Made by a program: the position numbers and the translations under genes. Shown piece after piece: positions 11,001 through 24,992 of a stretch of 64,000 nt of DNA. The notes beneath the pieces are model-generated. The model ran no database searches and was not told the origin of the DNA. It saw only the letters and a program-made list of their open reading frames with translations. The DNA comes from Dromaius novaehollandiae (lineage: Eukaryota; Chordata; Aves; Casuariiformes; Dromaiidae). The first letter of the stretch is position 1; every line of letters begins with the position of its first letter. The stretch lies in assembly GCF_036370855.1 (NCBI RefSeq), contig NC_088102.1:68953601-69017600 (forward strand), given 5' to 3'.

Positions 11001-14000
11001 GTGAGTGGAAGAGCAGCGGCGGGGGAGCCGTTGGCAGCGCGTCGGGGCCGCTTGCTCCCGCTTTTCCTGCCCAAACCGGGGCCCGACGGGGGGGATGCGC
11101 GTGGGAGCGGCCCCGGGGCGGATTTTGCGTAACCGCCTTGGCGCCGCGGCTTGTGCGGGGCTGGGAGGGAGAGAGGCGGCGGCGGTGCGGGGGGGTCGGG
11201 GGAGAGCGGGGGTGAGGCCGCGCCGCGCCCCGCCCGGGTGGAGCCGAGCCCGTCCGCAGCCGGCGCCCGCAGCGCCCCTGAGGTGGGGCCCGGCCTTCCC
11301 CCCTCTGGGAGCCGCCTTTTCGGCGAGGGGCGACGCGCAGCGCCTGCAAAACGGCTCACGGTCGCTCGGCGCTGCGGGTTGTATCTGGGATCACCTCGCA
11401 GGGGGGCTGGGGGGTCCCTCCTGGCCCGGCCAGGTGCGGCGTGGCGCTGGGCTGCCTCCCGCCCCGTCCCCTCCAAGGGCAGGAGCAGCCGGGCCTGGCC
11501 GAGGTGGCCCTGCTCCTCTGGGTGCTGACAGACCGCCCGGCCATCTCCTTCCCCCGGCTACGTGTCTCCTGGAAATGTGCCGCGCCCTCATCCCGGCGCG
11601 ACGCTCCCCTCGCCGCTCGCCGCCCGGGCCCACGCGGGGCAGGGAGGCGCGAGTGCCGTGCGCTGCCAACGTGCCGCTGCCGGCGAGGCCCTGGGCGCTG
11701 CGCCCTGCGCGACGCGCTGCTCCTGCCCACCCAGGATCCCCCCGCGCTGCCGGGGCGACGGCACACGGCTCCCACCCGCGCCCCGAGCGTGGAGGGAGAG
11801 GAGCGTGGGGGGAAAACGCAAAACGTTCTCTTGCTGGGTCACAGGAGACCCTGGGAGGTAACGTGTAACCAGCCCGGCCCTGGAGCGGCTGGGACGAACG
11901 GGTTCCCCGTGATCCCGCTCGCCGCGGGTCACGTGCGTTGCGTTAGGATGCAAATGCCCGACCCAGGGAATTTCTGTGGCTTCTCCCTTTCTGGGTTGTT
12001 TCAGAAAAGACAGGCATTTCTCCAAAGCCTGCCTTCTTCCTGGCTGTCCCTTGTATTGGAGTGTGTCTGGGTTTTTTGTTCGGGTTTGCTTTTTTTTGTC
12101 CCCCTCGCCCCCGCTGACCCTCAGGTCCGCGGCGTCCCGGAGCCGTGCGCCTTGGCCGGTGACCGGAGTAAATTAATGTAGTAGAGCCGGAGGCAGTGGA
12201 GCGCTTCGGTTTGCAGCAGCTGAGGCTGGGCTGCGGCGTGCGAGCCCTCAGGCTGCGTGGAAAGCCCAGCACAGAGCCTCTTTAGTCTGTCATTTATAAG
12301 TTTATTAATATCCCGTTAGGTTTTTGGCTGGACATGCTTATCTCCTAGCCGCCTGTGTAGCCTCAGCTCTGCTCCCCTGTTTAAATATGTAGTAGTGTGT
12401 AATGAGATGTGCCTCTGCTTTTCCTTCAGTAAGAGCGATGCAGGATGGGGAAGGACCTGCCTGGCCGCTGCGTCCTGTCTCCTGCTGTTGCAGGTAAATG
12501 AGGAGTGGTTATGCCTTCTGCATCCGAGTATACGTTCGCCTAATTCTCTAATTCACTGCGTTTCGGGGGAACGCAGAAGCCTGCTTTGGCCCCTGTGTTT
12601 GCGCAGTCGGGCTCTCTTAACTGTACCCAAACATCTGCACTCCCGGAAAGTTGGAGGTGGAAATGTGGCAATTACTTACAACAGCAAACGAGCTACAACT
12701 GCTGCCTGTGCAAGCCAGCGTGCTGTTTTTATTCCTGTTACTCATGAGCGTGCCGTGCACGGTGCATACGGCTTATTGTGCATTTCTCATGAATGGCAGC
12801 CTGGGCTGGAGCCTCGCTGGAGCCCGTCGCCTCGTCTGTCTGCAGTGAACGTGTCTCTGGAGCGGGGCATGACTGGAGCTGACAGCCGGCCGCGGAAGCG
12901 GTGCCCGCGGTCTGCCGTGGCGATGCACGTCTGCTTCCCGGGCGCCGCGGCTGGGTGAAGCCTTCTGCAAGGCCGAGTCCTCTGGCTGTGCCTTATCAGA
13001 GGGGGGAGCAGTGTCTCGCAGAGAGCCCCTGCGTGGTGGTATGGCAGCGTGCTAGGGCTGACGCCGAGTTGCTCCAGCTAATCCTAACGGGAGACAAACA
13101 ACTTTTTCCTGCCCCGTTCTGTTTGCCTTCCAGCACAGAGATAGCAGGAAGGAGGAGGGGGATTGAGTTGCCCAATATGAAACCGGGTGGTGTTTTGACC
13201 TTGCAGTATTGATTGCGGGTAGCTCCGGTTGTTGTTACGATAAAGCAGCAGGAGTGCAAAAGCTTTGGAAAACAAGGCGAAAACCCAAACAAGCCCAGTG
13301 AAAAGACCTTGTCACTCTGGGCGGTTTGGATTTCTGTCTGCCGGTTTCCCCTTACACCTCTGCAGATGACAGAGCTTTGCGTGCTCGCTCTCGCACGACG
13401 GCTGCCCACACGGAGATTGTTTGCTTGAGAAGGGGAACGGCACCCGGGCAGGGATGCTTGTTCCCGTGTCAGATCAAATGCGATGGGGTATTTATTTAAT
13501 CTGTGGGGTGTGTTTTGATCTTAGTTGAGTGCGGCCCGCGGTGAGCTGTTCGCAGGGATGCGATCTCGGGTTTATTTCGTGAAGCCCTTTCACGCGCGGC
13601 GCCTACGCTCGCTGTGGCGGGCGGGTGGCTGCGCCTCGCCGGGCCTCCCCGCGCCGCGCTCCTGCCTTTGGCACCGGTGCTGGCGCGTGGCGTGTCGCGA
13701 GGGCTGCGTGCGTTTCTTATCTTTCCTGGCTCCGTGGCGTTTATCCAGCGACCGGCAGGAGAGAGGCCGATGTCAGCGCAGGCGAGTTTCTCTGCCGGCG
13801 CGTGCGTGCACCACCTCTCTGAATTCATTTCTCAGCTGCTTCGTGCTGCTGCCCCCCACGCGAGCGGTCTGCAGCCGGCAATGAGTCATGGCCATCTTGG
13901 CAAGGTCGTTTTGGTGAAGCCATTTATGCTGTGTCTCTCTTCTTTTTCTTCTCTTTCCAGGGAGACTTTTCCCTAGTGTCCGAGGCAGTGTGAGCCCCCA

Positions 14001-17000
14001 GCTTTACCTTGTGTCCTGTCCGGTCTGGGAGGAAGCATGTGCACGGGGGAAGGAGGCTGAAGCTGGCAGAAAAGACGGAGAAAGACAGGTCTCATGACCG
14101 GCTTTTGCCTGGATTTTCAAACCAGGTTATTCAGTGACAAAAGGGAGGAGGATGTTCTGCTGCAGAACCTCCTCCCCTCTCTGTGCTAGGAGAGAGAAGG
14201 TGCCTGCTTTTTAATTAGGGTGCAAAGGTACGGGACCTTTGGCAAGTCATTTTAATAGGAGAGAGGTGCCGTAAGAGTGATCTCTGAGTTTCGATCAAGC
14301 GAGAAGCTGGTCCTGTTGCTGCGATTCTTCATTTCTGAGTTCAGCCACAGCTTCCAGTCGGTCCTTTTTATTTTAACGAGGGGCCGTGCTGCGTGACCTC
14401 GGCGCTCGTAGCTAGGATGAGTGCTGGCTTTGCTTGGATGACCGCGTGGATGGAGGTGGCAGCACGTGGCGTGCTCGGTCTGGGCCGGCGCGTCTGTCGG
14501 TTCTGTCCGTCCCTCGTCGCTGCGGTGCCTGAGCCCCCGCGCCGGCGCTGCCTGCGGTGCCGTGGCAGAGAGGAGGGTGCGGGCAGGGCCCTGGGTCTGT
14601 TGGGCAGCGGATGGGAGGGAAACACCTTCCCCAAGGTCGTGCGCAGGCTGGGAGCAAGTCTGGTGCCCAGTTCAGCGCTGTGTTCCTGGGAGCGCGATGG
14701 CTAGAAATGTATATGGAAAAAGAAGGAGGAGGTGTGTTTTAGGGGCAGGATACTTGGGGGGCTAACCCTGAATTTGGGTGCTACCCCCTCCCTTGCCACA
14801 GGCTTGGAGCATGACCTTGGATAAGCGATAAAACGTCCGTCTCCGGCCTTGTCCCCACCATCCGATAGGGACAGCAGCACTCGCCTTTCAGGGTTTTGCC
14901 CTTTGTTTACAAACAGCGATGGCAGGAAGGTGTGCGCCGCCGTAATAAACAGCCTCTCCTTCTGGGTGCTTCGTTTTCCCCTTTGGTTTTGCGTCAGCCT
15001 TGTCGAGCGTGGGGATGGCTTGCTTCTGCGTGTCCTGGGTAAGCAGTGCTCGCCGCTCGCCTCCGTACGGCAGCAGGAACGCTTGCTGGTTCGTCTCGTT
15101 CCCCGGGAACAGCTGTTGTTTATGAAGGCTATTTTGTACGGGTAGTAATTCTTCTAAAGGACATAAAACATATTGTGTCGGCCTTCGCCCGGTCTGTCCC
15201 ACTCGCTTCGTTAGCAGCAAAACGTGGGCCTGACCTGAGCAGCTGTTGTCTTTCGGCATCGCTTTTTTGCAGAAAACTTACAGCGAAGACTCACCGATGC
15301 TCCGCTCCGGTTCTCCCAAGCTAATGGAGAGCTGGAGGGAAATAGCTTGGATACCGAAGTGAAAAGTGCTACAGAAATGCCAGACGCTGTATAAATAACT
15401 AAACTCAGCCCCCGGCCCTTCCTGAAGGAAGGATGATTTGCAGAAATACTTCAGCAGATGGTCTGAATTTGGCTCTGGAAAGGGGAAAAACACGCCAGGC
15501 CGCTGCCGAGCGGTGTGTGGGCGCGTGCCTGCGCGCGGCGTGCTGCCAGCCCGCCCCTGGGAAGGCCGAGCGAGGTGCCGAGGCCGAGGGAGGCGGCAGA
15601 GCCGGCGCGCTGCTGGGGAGATGCCTCTGAGCCGAGCGGAAGCACTGTCCGCCGGGGCAGATCCCAGCTCCGCAGCCGGCTCCGGCGAGGCTGGCGAGTT
15701 GGAGCCTGGACGTCCCTGTCGCAGGTCGGGACGGCCGGGGCAGAGCAATCTGGTCTGACCATCGCTGGCCTCGCGACGCAGCACGCCTGCGACGCCGCTC
15801 CCCGGCAGGGCAGTTACGGTGCCCTGATGCCGTTGCCGTTTCCCCAGGGCTCCCGCCTGCGTGGCTTCTTAGTCTAACGCTGAGCCGCCGTACGTGGCTT
15901 TCCTAATTCTTAAGCGGTGCGAGATGAATCTCCTTCCTGAGGGTGCTTCTTGCGTCGGGTAAATCTGTGTGCATCCATCTGGCAGGCAGCAGCACTGGAC
16001 TGCGCGTGGGGAGTAGCCAGGTGGGACTCGTTTAGCATCCAGAGAATGACCTTCCGCATTTAACTTATTTCGCTTTTTTGCCTTTCTTTTCCCTTTCTTG
16101 CTGCTACTCTTGTGCCGGCAGGCTGGTGACCAGGGCCGCGTGTGCTTTTTATTTGCCTGTAGCCTGCTAAGCGTGTCGTCCCCGTGCTGGGAGCCCCTCG
16201 CCTGCCCGCGGCCGCCGGAGCCTCCGCTGATTCGCGGCGCTGTGGGCGAGACGGGGCCTGGATGGAGCCGCCCGCGCGGCACCTGCCAGCCGGTGGGTGC
16301 AGTCCCCCCGCGATTCCCGGCTCCTCGTGGAGCGCGTATGGGCTTCCCCGAGGAAGCACTCACGTCTTTAGGAGGAACGGGATCTGTGCGGGGCCGCTGA
16401 CGTGTGTTTAGCAAGGAACCATGTTGCCGTGCTCTGAACAGCTTCGATCCCTGTTGGCGTAAGCAAGCGGCCGAGACAGGAGGAGAAAAACGTGGTTTAT
16501 CGAGGCAGGATCTGAGCTGGTATGTTCACGCATCCGTGCAGCAAAGGGCCTGGTGGCAGCGGCAGCAGTGTCCTGTGCTCTCCCGTGGCTGAGAGGCAAA
16601 GCATGTTGCTTTAATTGGCATTTCTTCTAGTGTGGTGGGAGCATGAGTCACAGCCGGCTTTCCGCAGTGGGATGTGGTGGCATCAGGCACCTTCCCGGGA
16701 TAGGTGTGTCCTAACCGGAGCTGCTGCAGGGCATTTTGAACCGTAGGAAGATGTCCTCTGCGTGCACTGTTCCTTCCCCAGCTCTTCTGCATCGCTTTTG
16801 CTCAGCGGTTTTGTTCAGGGCTGCTCCTCGCCTCCCAGGCCTGTCTGCAGGTGGGTTTTGTGATATTTTATTACTGGCTGCTGCAGTCAGTCGGTCTGCA
16901 AGGCGAGGTGACGCGGTCGCCTTTGATCCGGCGTGCGCCTGTGCCGCCGCCCGCGCCTGCCGCTCGCTGTGTGCCAGCACAGCCGCTGGTGCAGCCACGC

Positions 17001-17575
17001 CGTGAGCCGGCCTGGAAGCGGCCCCGGGGGCTAAAAATCCCTCGTGTGGTTTTCTTCGTGGAAGTATTTGCATCGGAGCCTGTGCTGGTGGTGCTCGGCG
17101 TGGGATGAGCTGCCGTGTACCAGTGTCTGCCTGCAGCCCTGGATCTCCCCGGGTGCCTGGCTGGAGGTTGGCTTCGGGGAGGCTCGGCATCGTGTCTTTA
17201 AAATACTCTGCAACGCACACGGCGCGTCCCTCGCCGCTGGGGAAGGGTGGCTGCTTCTCAGGCTGCCCGGGACAGCCGCCTGCGCCGCCGGGTGCGCGTC
17301 GTGGCAGAATAAGCGGGGATATGGGGGGGGGAAAAGCCTTTTGCTTTGCTCTGACGCAGTCCCCTAGTGTCGGCAGGAACCTGTGCATGCTTTGGAAAGT
17401 GCTCGGTGAGCACGTGTCCCCGGAGAGGCAAAGAAATACGACCGACTTCCTCCCCTCTTCCTCTTCCTCTTCCCCTCCCTCCGCGTGGCGGTGGCAGCAC
17501 CTAGCAGGCGCAGCGCGAGTGCAGCTCCTCTCCAGCCATGGCCGAGGTGAGCGATCTGGTCACCCCCGGGCCGCG

Positions 17576-17670
17576 GGGGTTAACCGGGCAGCGGGTTAAC
17601 CGGGCCGCGGGTTAACCAGGTGAGGTGTTAACCGGGCAGTGGGTTAACCAGGTGAGGTGTTAACCAGGTG
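17576..17670. repeat. GGTTAACC minisatellite
   Basis: Six GTTAAC cores in about 95 bp, spaced by GC-rich words (GGGCAGC, GGCCGC, AGGTGAGGT). Each core is palindromic. Confidence 0.85.
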
Positions 17671-19490
17671 GCTGGGCCAGCCTAGCTGCGCTGTGCCTCG
17701 CGAAGCCGCGTTGAGGCAAGTACCTTCCGCTCCCGCGCAGCAATTAGGAAGGAGCCTGGGTTTGCTGTGCCCTCCTCTGCCTTTGCCCTCCGGGCGCGCT
17801 GGGCTCGTCTGAATTAATGTAATTAGCACATGCCTTATTAGCTCACTAAGGCACAAAGAACTCGTGTATATTTGTAGCCATGTTAAGCCGCCCCTATTAA
17901 TTTAATAACCGTGTCCTCCTCTTTGCGTGGCAACAGTTATTCGGCAGCGGTGACTCAGGATCAGTCGGTATTGAAGGAATTTGGGCAAGGTATGTGCGGT
18001 TCCCCTTTATTACGTTGAATTTTTATTAACGAGCAGGGCTGCGAAGGGAGCCGGCAGCAGGCACAGCCGAGGGAAGGAAGCGCTCGGTGCAGGTTTGCTG
18101 AGCAGCCGGCCCTGGCTGCTCCCCGTGCTCTGCACAGGAAGGATCGATGGCGTGAATCAGCCCCGTATCCTGCGGGACACGGACCGGGGAGGGGGAAAGA
18201 AGCTTTAGCAATCGACGCTTCAACACGGCTTTGGCAGTGTTACGAGCTAAGTCCTCTGAAAGTTATTTTCCTTCTTTGTCTAATGTATTTCCCCTCAGTG
18301 AATCCCCTGGGCAGGGGCAGGGGCAGGGGCTGGCTGCTGGTAGTGGCTGGTGTAGGCTGGTGCTGCTCGTGATTCAGCCTGAGAAAGAGTGAGGTTCTTG
18401 TGAAAGGACAAAAAAATAGTTGCGAGCAGTTTCATTCTCTGCGGAAACGCACTCCTCCATCCCTGTTGCTAGCCTGGGTCATGCCACGTGCAGAGCTTAG
18501 CTGGGTCCTGTGGGACACTGCTGAGACATCTGTCACTGGGTTGTTGTTTTCTCTTTTATTTTTCTGCAGAAGATGCAGGTATCAAGGGTGGGTGCCAGTT
18601 TGTGCTCCTCCGCCCTGGCATGATGTGGACTGTGAGTCCAGGATGGTGGTGTGGGTCTCCCCGTTCCTGTGGGGTAGTAAGATCATACATTGCTTTTAAA
18701 ACCAGCGAGTTATGCATTCGGGGACTTGTTCAGCCAAGATTGCTGCCTGCACAAAAGAGGCTTCCTGCATTTCTTCCCTTCTTTCCCCGTGCAGCACTAA
18801 TGATGGGCCCCGCTCCGCCGTGAGCACTGGTGGGGGGAGGATGAGCGGGAGCACGGGTGCTGGAGGGCGGCTGGTGTGTTTGCAGTGTGGGTCAGTCTTT
18901 CTGCGAGCGGCTGGTGGGGCAGAGCTGCAGGTATCCCACTTGCTTTCCCTCCCTCCTATTCCTGCTTCCATTTGCTGTTTCCCCCCCGGCAAGAATCGGT
19001 AAGCTGGGGCTACCAAGGCCGAGGCTGCTCCCTGCCGCGATGAGCTCGTGCGGGAGCATCGCTGAGAAGATGAGGCCGTTGCGGGCAGCAGAGCGAGGAA
19101 GCCCCATGACGTGCCCAGAAGCGCGCGTGTGCCTCGGCTAATGTGCCCTCTGACTGCAGCTGGCGCGGGACCAAGTCCTCGACTCGGCAGAGACGCTGGA
19201 GCTGCTCTGGCCTGCGTGAGCCAAGGACCTGGCCCTCCTGGAGGGCGCGGTAGGAAGAGCGAAGGAGTCCGTGAGGTCTCAGTGGGGTGACGGGATGGAC
19301 AGGAGTCTGTGCGGGGCAGATTGGAGCGGATCAGTTTGTTTCTCTTCCCTTAGTCTGTTTTCATGAAAGCCCAACACTTCTCCCAGGTCCCGTGAGCAAA
19401 GCTGCCTCGGTGGTCGAACCGTCGTTTCAGAAACTGGTGTGCTGGCCCTCGGCGTGGGGACGTGGGGAGCAGAGCCGGCCGTGGCGCAGC

Positions 19491-19520
19491 TGGTGGTGGT
19501 GGTGGTGGTGGTGGTGGTGG
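19491..19520 (+). repeat. (TGG)10 microsatellite
   Basis: Uninterrupted TGG repeat, followed by a C7 run. Confidence 0.95.
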
Positions 19521-22500
19521 CCCCCCCGGCGTGCCCTGGGCAGGTAGTAGCTGCAGCGGGGTAAGGAGCTGCGGTGGTGCGCGTTGTGCTGCTGCTACGG
19601 CAGCACCAAACCGATGTAGGCAGTGCAGGAGAAATCGGACGCTGGTCAGAGGTGGCTGTTTTCTCTGCCCAGGGAAGGGGCACCGCTTGGCTCAGTCGTT
19701 TGGAGGCTTTCCCTGCGGGACTGGAGCAGCGCGCTGGCTTGTAGCTGTTGGACGCTCGGTGCATGCCAGGAGGGGGGAATTTGCTGCAACGAGGGCGCAG
19801 CTGAAGAGAGGTTTGCCGGTGAGATCCCCACGCTCTGTTCCCTGGCTCAGAAGAGTCTGCGGAAGGAGGGAATGGCCTTGACCTGGCCGCGTTTGATGCG
19901 AAGACTTCACCTGCCTTCCCTCCCGTTCCCGTGCGGCAGGAGAGCCATGGTCTGAGTCGACCCAGGAGGCCCCTCGCTGGCTGCCGGGCTGGAAGGGATG
20001 CAGCTTGGTTTATAGCCCTGGGTAGCTGAAGCTGAGGCTATTTCGGGCACTTGTTTTGTTCGACATCTGCCTCGAAGAAACACGACGTAGGGGAAACTTT
20101 CCCCTTTGCGGCCTTGGGTTTGGCCACCACGAGCCAGCACCGTCGCAGAAGGACTCACTTCCAGCCATTGAACGGGAGCAGCTCTGTGGGTGTTTGTGTC
20201 GCTCTGAGATAACACCACGATTTGGGCCGGGAGAGGGGCTTATTCTTCCCCGCAGAGCCACCGAAGCCCTGTCCTTTTAGAGGAGAGCAGTCTGCCGAGA
20301 GCCAGGAGCCTTATTTTTGTCCCTGATGGGGACTGAATGGGCCCTTTCACAGCCCAGGACCTCAGCTCAGCCCCGTCTGCCTCGCTCCTACTGAGCGAGC
20401 TCGAATCCAACCCTTGTTTCTTCCCTTGGGCTCCTTGGTTGCTTTTCTTTAATTACCGCTTTGTACATGGTGATTATTTTAAACTCGAGGGGAAGGGGGG
20501 AAGGAAGCTTTTCTCTATTCTGCCAGTCTCTTGGCAGAGTACCTGGGTGATTTGCACCATTTAGCTCCTCTGTGCGTGGAAAGTCCTTCCATGCCAAAGG
20601 ACTGGCCTGCCTAGCTGTCGCTGTGGGTTTTGGTTCTGCCTTTTCTTTGCGTACAAGGCCGTTTCAGAGCATTGAAAAGGAAACGCTCTTTCTCACTCGT
20701 TTTATATAAGTTTTTGGTCACTTTCCCAGCCCTGTCTCCCATCTGCCAAAGCCCAGCTTTGCTGTTAACCTGTCCCCTTCCTCCAGCCAGCGCTGCCTTT
20801 CTCTTAGGCTGCAGTTTCGTTAAAACCGGCATGGAGAACAGATCCAGGGTAGCGTGGGTTTAAAATTAGTTTGAACCGATCCAGCTCGCTGTGTGAGGAC
20901 GTGATATCTCCGGTGGCACCTGGAAGGGGGATCACGGGTAATTGTGCACCCATTTATGTCATCCGGAGGTGTCTGAGCTGCAGGCTGGCTTGAATGCTGG
21001 CGTGATCCTGTGTGGGCTGCTCTAGCGTCCGCCGGTCAACTTACACTACCGCTGTTGGCTCTTCAGCTCCAAAGTAACACAGGCCCTTATAAACTTAAAT
21101 TATCACGTAGGTATTTGTTGCGTGTGAATTAGTTGTTCTGCAGCTGTTTTACTATTTTACCCTGTGAAGTGGTGCATGGCTTCGAGTGTTTGCAGACCGT
21201 AGGCTGGAGCCTACCACTACTTTAAAGCAAAATGCTGGGCCTGAATATCTGCTGCTGTTGTGCCCTGACCTTGTACCACCATGTGATTGAAGATTTCACA
21301 GAAAGAGACGCGTGGAAAGGGTTTCCAACCCTCTGGCTCCGATGTCTCCCTGCTAGTGTTTCTATAACAGCCATGGAGAGCCGATACTGGGCTTTGCATG
21401 AGTAGTCCTCCGTAATTTGGAGGCTCGTTACTCCTGTTGTGGTAGTGTGCAGAGGGACCAAAGGGGATCGGGGTTTTAGTGTGCTTGGGCTTGGTGTGGT
21501 GTAGGTACAGGGCAGTGGAGCCAGGTCTCTCGAGTCTTATCCCCTAGACCCGATTGCCTCTTTGAGACCTCGGAGAACTTGTAGTTGGCGGCAGGTTGAA
21601 ATGGGGAGGACTCTAATGGCTCCCGTTAGCTTCCTCGCCTCCGCTCAGTCTTGCCAGGATGCCGCGGGCACTTGTAGACCTGCTGTATTTCTGCCCCGTG
21701 GAGGAAGGCGTTGTGATCACTTCCTCCCAGGAGCGTTTCAACGTGCCGTCCTTCCACGGAGCAGGACTCCGCTGCGCGCGCTCAGGGAGGTGACTGCAAG
21801 GTCATTCGTCCTTCTGCGGTCTTCCCTCCAGTCCTCTCGGCTCTGCAGCCCCGGTGTCTTGGCCAGCGAGAGCCCCCGGCCTTGCCCTGCGAGCCCCGGG
21901 TGAGTCGCTTCCCCGACGCCTCTCCTCGCTCATCCCGTCTCGTAGTTGGGCCACACAGCTGCAGGACAGGGACGGCCTTTCGCTGAGCTCCGGGCAGCCT
22001 CTAGCCTGAAAGGTCCCAGATCTGCCTAGGGGCCTCCCGGTGCTGCCGCAGTGCGGAGACCTAAGCCCCGCTTTAAGACAAACGCCGGCTTTCCGCCGCT
22101 CGGTCCAGGGCGGTTTCCCAAGACGCGCAAGGTTTGAGGGTGTATTCGGCGCAGACCTGCTGCCCCGGGGTTTCCCTCCCTGTGAGCTGGGTGCAGGTGG
22201 CTTGGCGTTACGCGGCGACGGGTGGCCCTTTGCAAAGCGTGCTGCCCGGCGGGAGCGGTGTGTGCCCGGGTGGCTCTTTGGGGAGGTATTTGGCGTTAAG
22301 GACCCGTGACCTGGACTCTGTTTCCTGAGCTGTCGTCGGGCAGAGCCGAGGGGTGTGAGAGGAGGGTCGTACCGGTGCAGGCGGAGGCCTCGGCAGGGCC
22401 CCCCCGCGAAGCAGTCGGGCAGCCGGTGCCGCAGCACGCGGCTTCCGCACGGATCTCAACAAGTCGCTGGCTGTTTGGCCTTGCTCGGGCAACGGGAGGA

Positions 22501-24940
22501 GCGTTTGCCGTGTCAGTCCCAGCGAGGGAGGTCCTCCCGGACGGAAAGGTGTTTACTTCTCTTGCAGCTTGCAGAGCCTTTGGAGGTGTTTCTCCAAGCC
22601 TTAGCTCTCGCAGGGATAACGGTAGGTGCTCGCTGTCTACACTTATTGCTTAAGGTTTCTTGGCAAAGCAGGCAAAATTGAATGTACTGGGAATGAAGGC
22701 CAGGCTGTTGCACGAGCAGGATGGAGATCCTGAAGGGGAGAGCGTGGGAAAATTGGGTGTGTTCCTGCTGCTGCCGCTGCCTGGAGGTAGGAGCGATCCC
22801 CACCTCCTTCCCTGCTTTTCTCCCTTCCTTTCAGGTACTCCCTGCTGCTCTGCACACCTCGATCCTTCCTTTGGAGACGGCCACTAGCTGAGCTTTTCCC
22901 GGCTTGGCCGAGGCCGCTCAGATGGCAGGAGTGTTGCTAGGAGCAGTGAAATGGCTGTCCCCTCTCTTCAGCAGCTCCGTTTCACTTTGCTTTTTGCTGG
23001 CCCCGGTGACTGTGGGCAGCAGGCGAACCTGGGCAGACAGAGCTGCCCCCGCTCCGCTGCGGGACGCCTGGCCCCACGCTGGGATGGTTGGTCGGACCAG
23101 CTCACCAGAAGCCCCTGAGTGGGACGTTCCCTCCTGGGACGCTGCTGCGGGGAGCTACACCGGTCCGGGGGGGCAGAGCATGCGGTGGGCAAGTGCTCCT
23201 GTTAAGATGTTAGACTGTTTTTGTTCATGGCTCATTTTTTTCTTCCTAAGGCGAAATGCCAGGGGAGCAGGATATTCCCCAAACTGCAAGTCGTGGCTGC
23301 AAATCCTGTCGGAAGGCAGAGGGCGAGTCGGAGGCAGAGCTGGGGCGAGATGTCAGGAGCCTTTGCTGCCGGTCGGGGATTTTGGGCCCCTTTTCTCCCC
23401 CTCCCTGCAGACGTGCGGGTGAAGCTGTGCTGCCTCCTCGTGTGTTTGCAAAGCCAAATGCCCCGGTAACGTGCTGTTATCCTGGGGGCTCTGACGCGTC
23501 TCTAGGGGCTGCGGGGTCCTGGGGCTCAGCGTCCCGCAAGCCGAGCGGGCGCCGGGCCTGTCCCCTCTGTGCCGCGTGTGGCCGATGGGCCAGGCGGGTG
23601 GTGCGGCACCTCCCCGCTGGGACTTTGGCCCGTGACCCGCCGGAGGCCAGCGGGGCCGCTGCCCGGCCTGGGTTTGCATCCGCTCCCAAGGCACGCGGGG
23701 ACTTGTGCAAGGGAGTCCCGTTTTCCCCTTGTGCCGTTTGTTTGCGAGTGACGGTGGTAGTTCGAGATCTGTTTTTGGCGACGGCTCCAGCACGTGCCGG
23801 CCTCGGGCCCTGTCCGTCGGCGCGGGGCTGCTGCCGAGGAGGCAGCCGGGAAACGAGGGGGGTGGTGCGGGGCAGGAGACTCGGCTCCTGGAGACGTTGG
23901 GTGCCCGTGTTTCCACCCAGGCTTCATGGGTGCTGCAGGCGACCAGGGCTGCTGACCAAAGCCCACGTTTCAGTCTTTGCAGCTGCCCCTAAATACATGG
24001 GGAGAGGGACTCGTGACATCCGTGCATCAGCCCCGTGCTGGGGCTGGGCTGGGAGCTCGGGAAGGAGCTGACTCTAGGGACTAGGTGCCATGCGAGAGGG
24101 TCCTAGTTCTCTCCCGGTTTCACGGTACCGTTTTGGGTGTCCTGGCCGGCCTTGCTGGCGGAAGCACTGCTGACCAGGGAGGGCCGCACGGATCCCCGTC
24201 AGGCGCAGCGGGTCTGCGTGGGAGTGCTGAAGTCCGTGAGGAACTGTGGGTGCAGCCTCCCAGCGCAGCAGAAGGGATGCTCGCTCTCCCCCCGTGACAC
24301 CCGCAACGTCTCGGCCAAGCCGCCCCGACAAGCGGCAGCGGCTTTCTTCCTCCCCATCTAAGGGGAAGGAGGGGGAGATTCCTTCCCGAGTGGTTATGAG
24401 TGCCAGGGGTTGGCGGATGAAGCCAGATGCATCGCCGTTCAGGTGGAGGGAGGTGTTTCTGCTGGGTGTTGGCGCGCAGCGAGTGTCCTTGCAGCGATCA
24501 GGGCAGATGGCTCTAAAAAACACCTCCAGACTGGTGTCTCTACAGCGGTGGATCTCACGGCGGGTGTTAGTCTGGCTGTCTGCATGCCCTGAGTGCGTCT
24601 GACGGAGCAGCGGGGCCCCGGGGACGGATGGGGACGGGGACACCCCAGTTTGGTCTCCTGCTTTACCCAAACCAGGTCAGTCCTTCACTGCGCAGCGAAG
24701 GCGTCGCAGACGAGCAGAGATACCGCCCAGGCGGTTTTCGCCCCGCTCCCTCACCTTGCTCACGGTGCGAACGGCACGCTTGGCGGGACTGCGTGGCCCC
24801 GGTCCGTGCCCCAAGAAGGGGCTGTATTTCTCTGACCAGCGCTTTTCCTCCGGGTGATAAGGTGAGGAGAAACAGAGGTTAACAGCCCAGCCCGCTGCCC
24901 CGGGCGGTTAGTACCGCAGCTGGCCTGAGGTGCGCGACGG

Positions 24941-24992
24941 TTGGCCATCCTGAAGAAGTTGGCCATCCTGAAGAAGTTGGCCATCCTGAAGA
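24941..24992 (+). repeat. 18-bp tandem repeat, nearly three copies
   Basis: Unit TTGGCCATCCTGAAGAAG in head-to-tail copies. The unit is a multiple of three and is open on the minus strand as repeated MANFFR, but no gene supports translation there. Confidence 0.9.

Larger units (their letters stand above)
10600..11900 (+). promoter_or_regulatory. SLC25A22: CpG-island promoter of SLC25A22
   Basis: Dense CpG, G-runs and GC boxes, with no clear TATA box. Contains AAAATGGCCGC (YY1-like) near 10785, the palindrome GTCGCCATGGCGAC at 10842-10855 (RFX X-box-like), and a strong donor CCCG/GTGAGT after 11000, as expected for an untranslated first exon. This is the nearest upstream CpG island to the SLC25A22 ATG. 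The transcription start is inferred to lie within about 10800-10950. Confidence 0.65.

Noticed and set aside
10094-11476. 460-codon minus-strand open frame across the CpG island
   Set aside because: Arg/Pro/Ala-rich, typical of CpG-island shadow frames. No domain; overlaps the SLC25A22 promoter.
23256-24071. 271-codon plus-strand open frame in SLC25A22 intron 1
   Set aside because: Composition reflects GC-rich intron. No recognisable motif, no splice support and competing frames on both strands.
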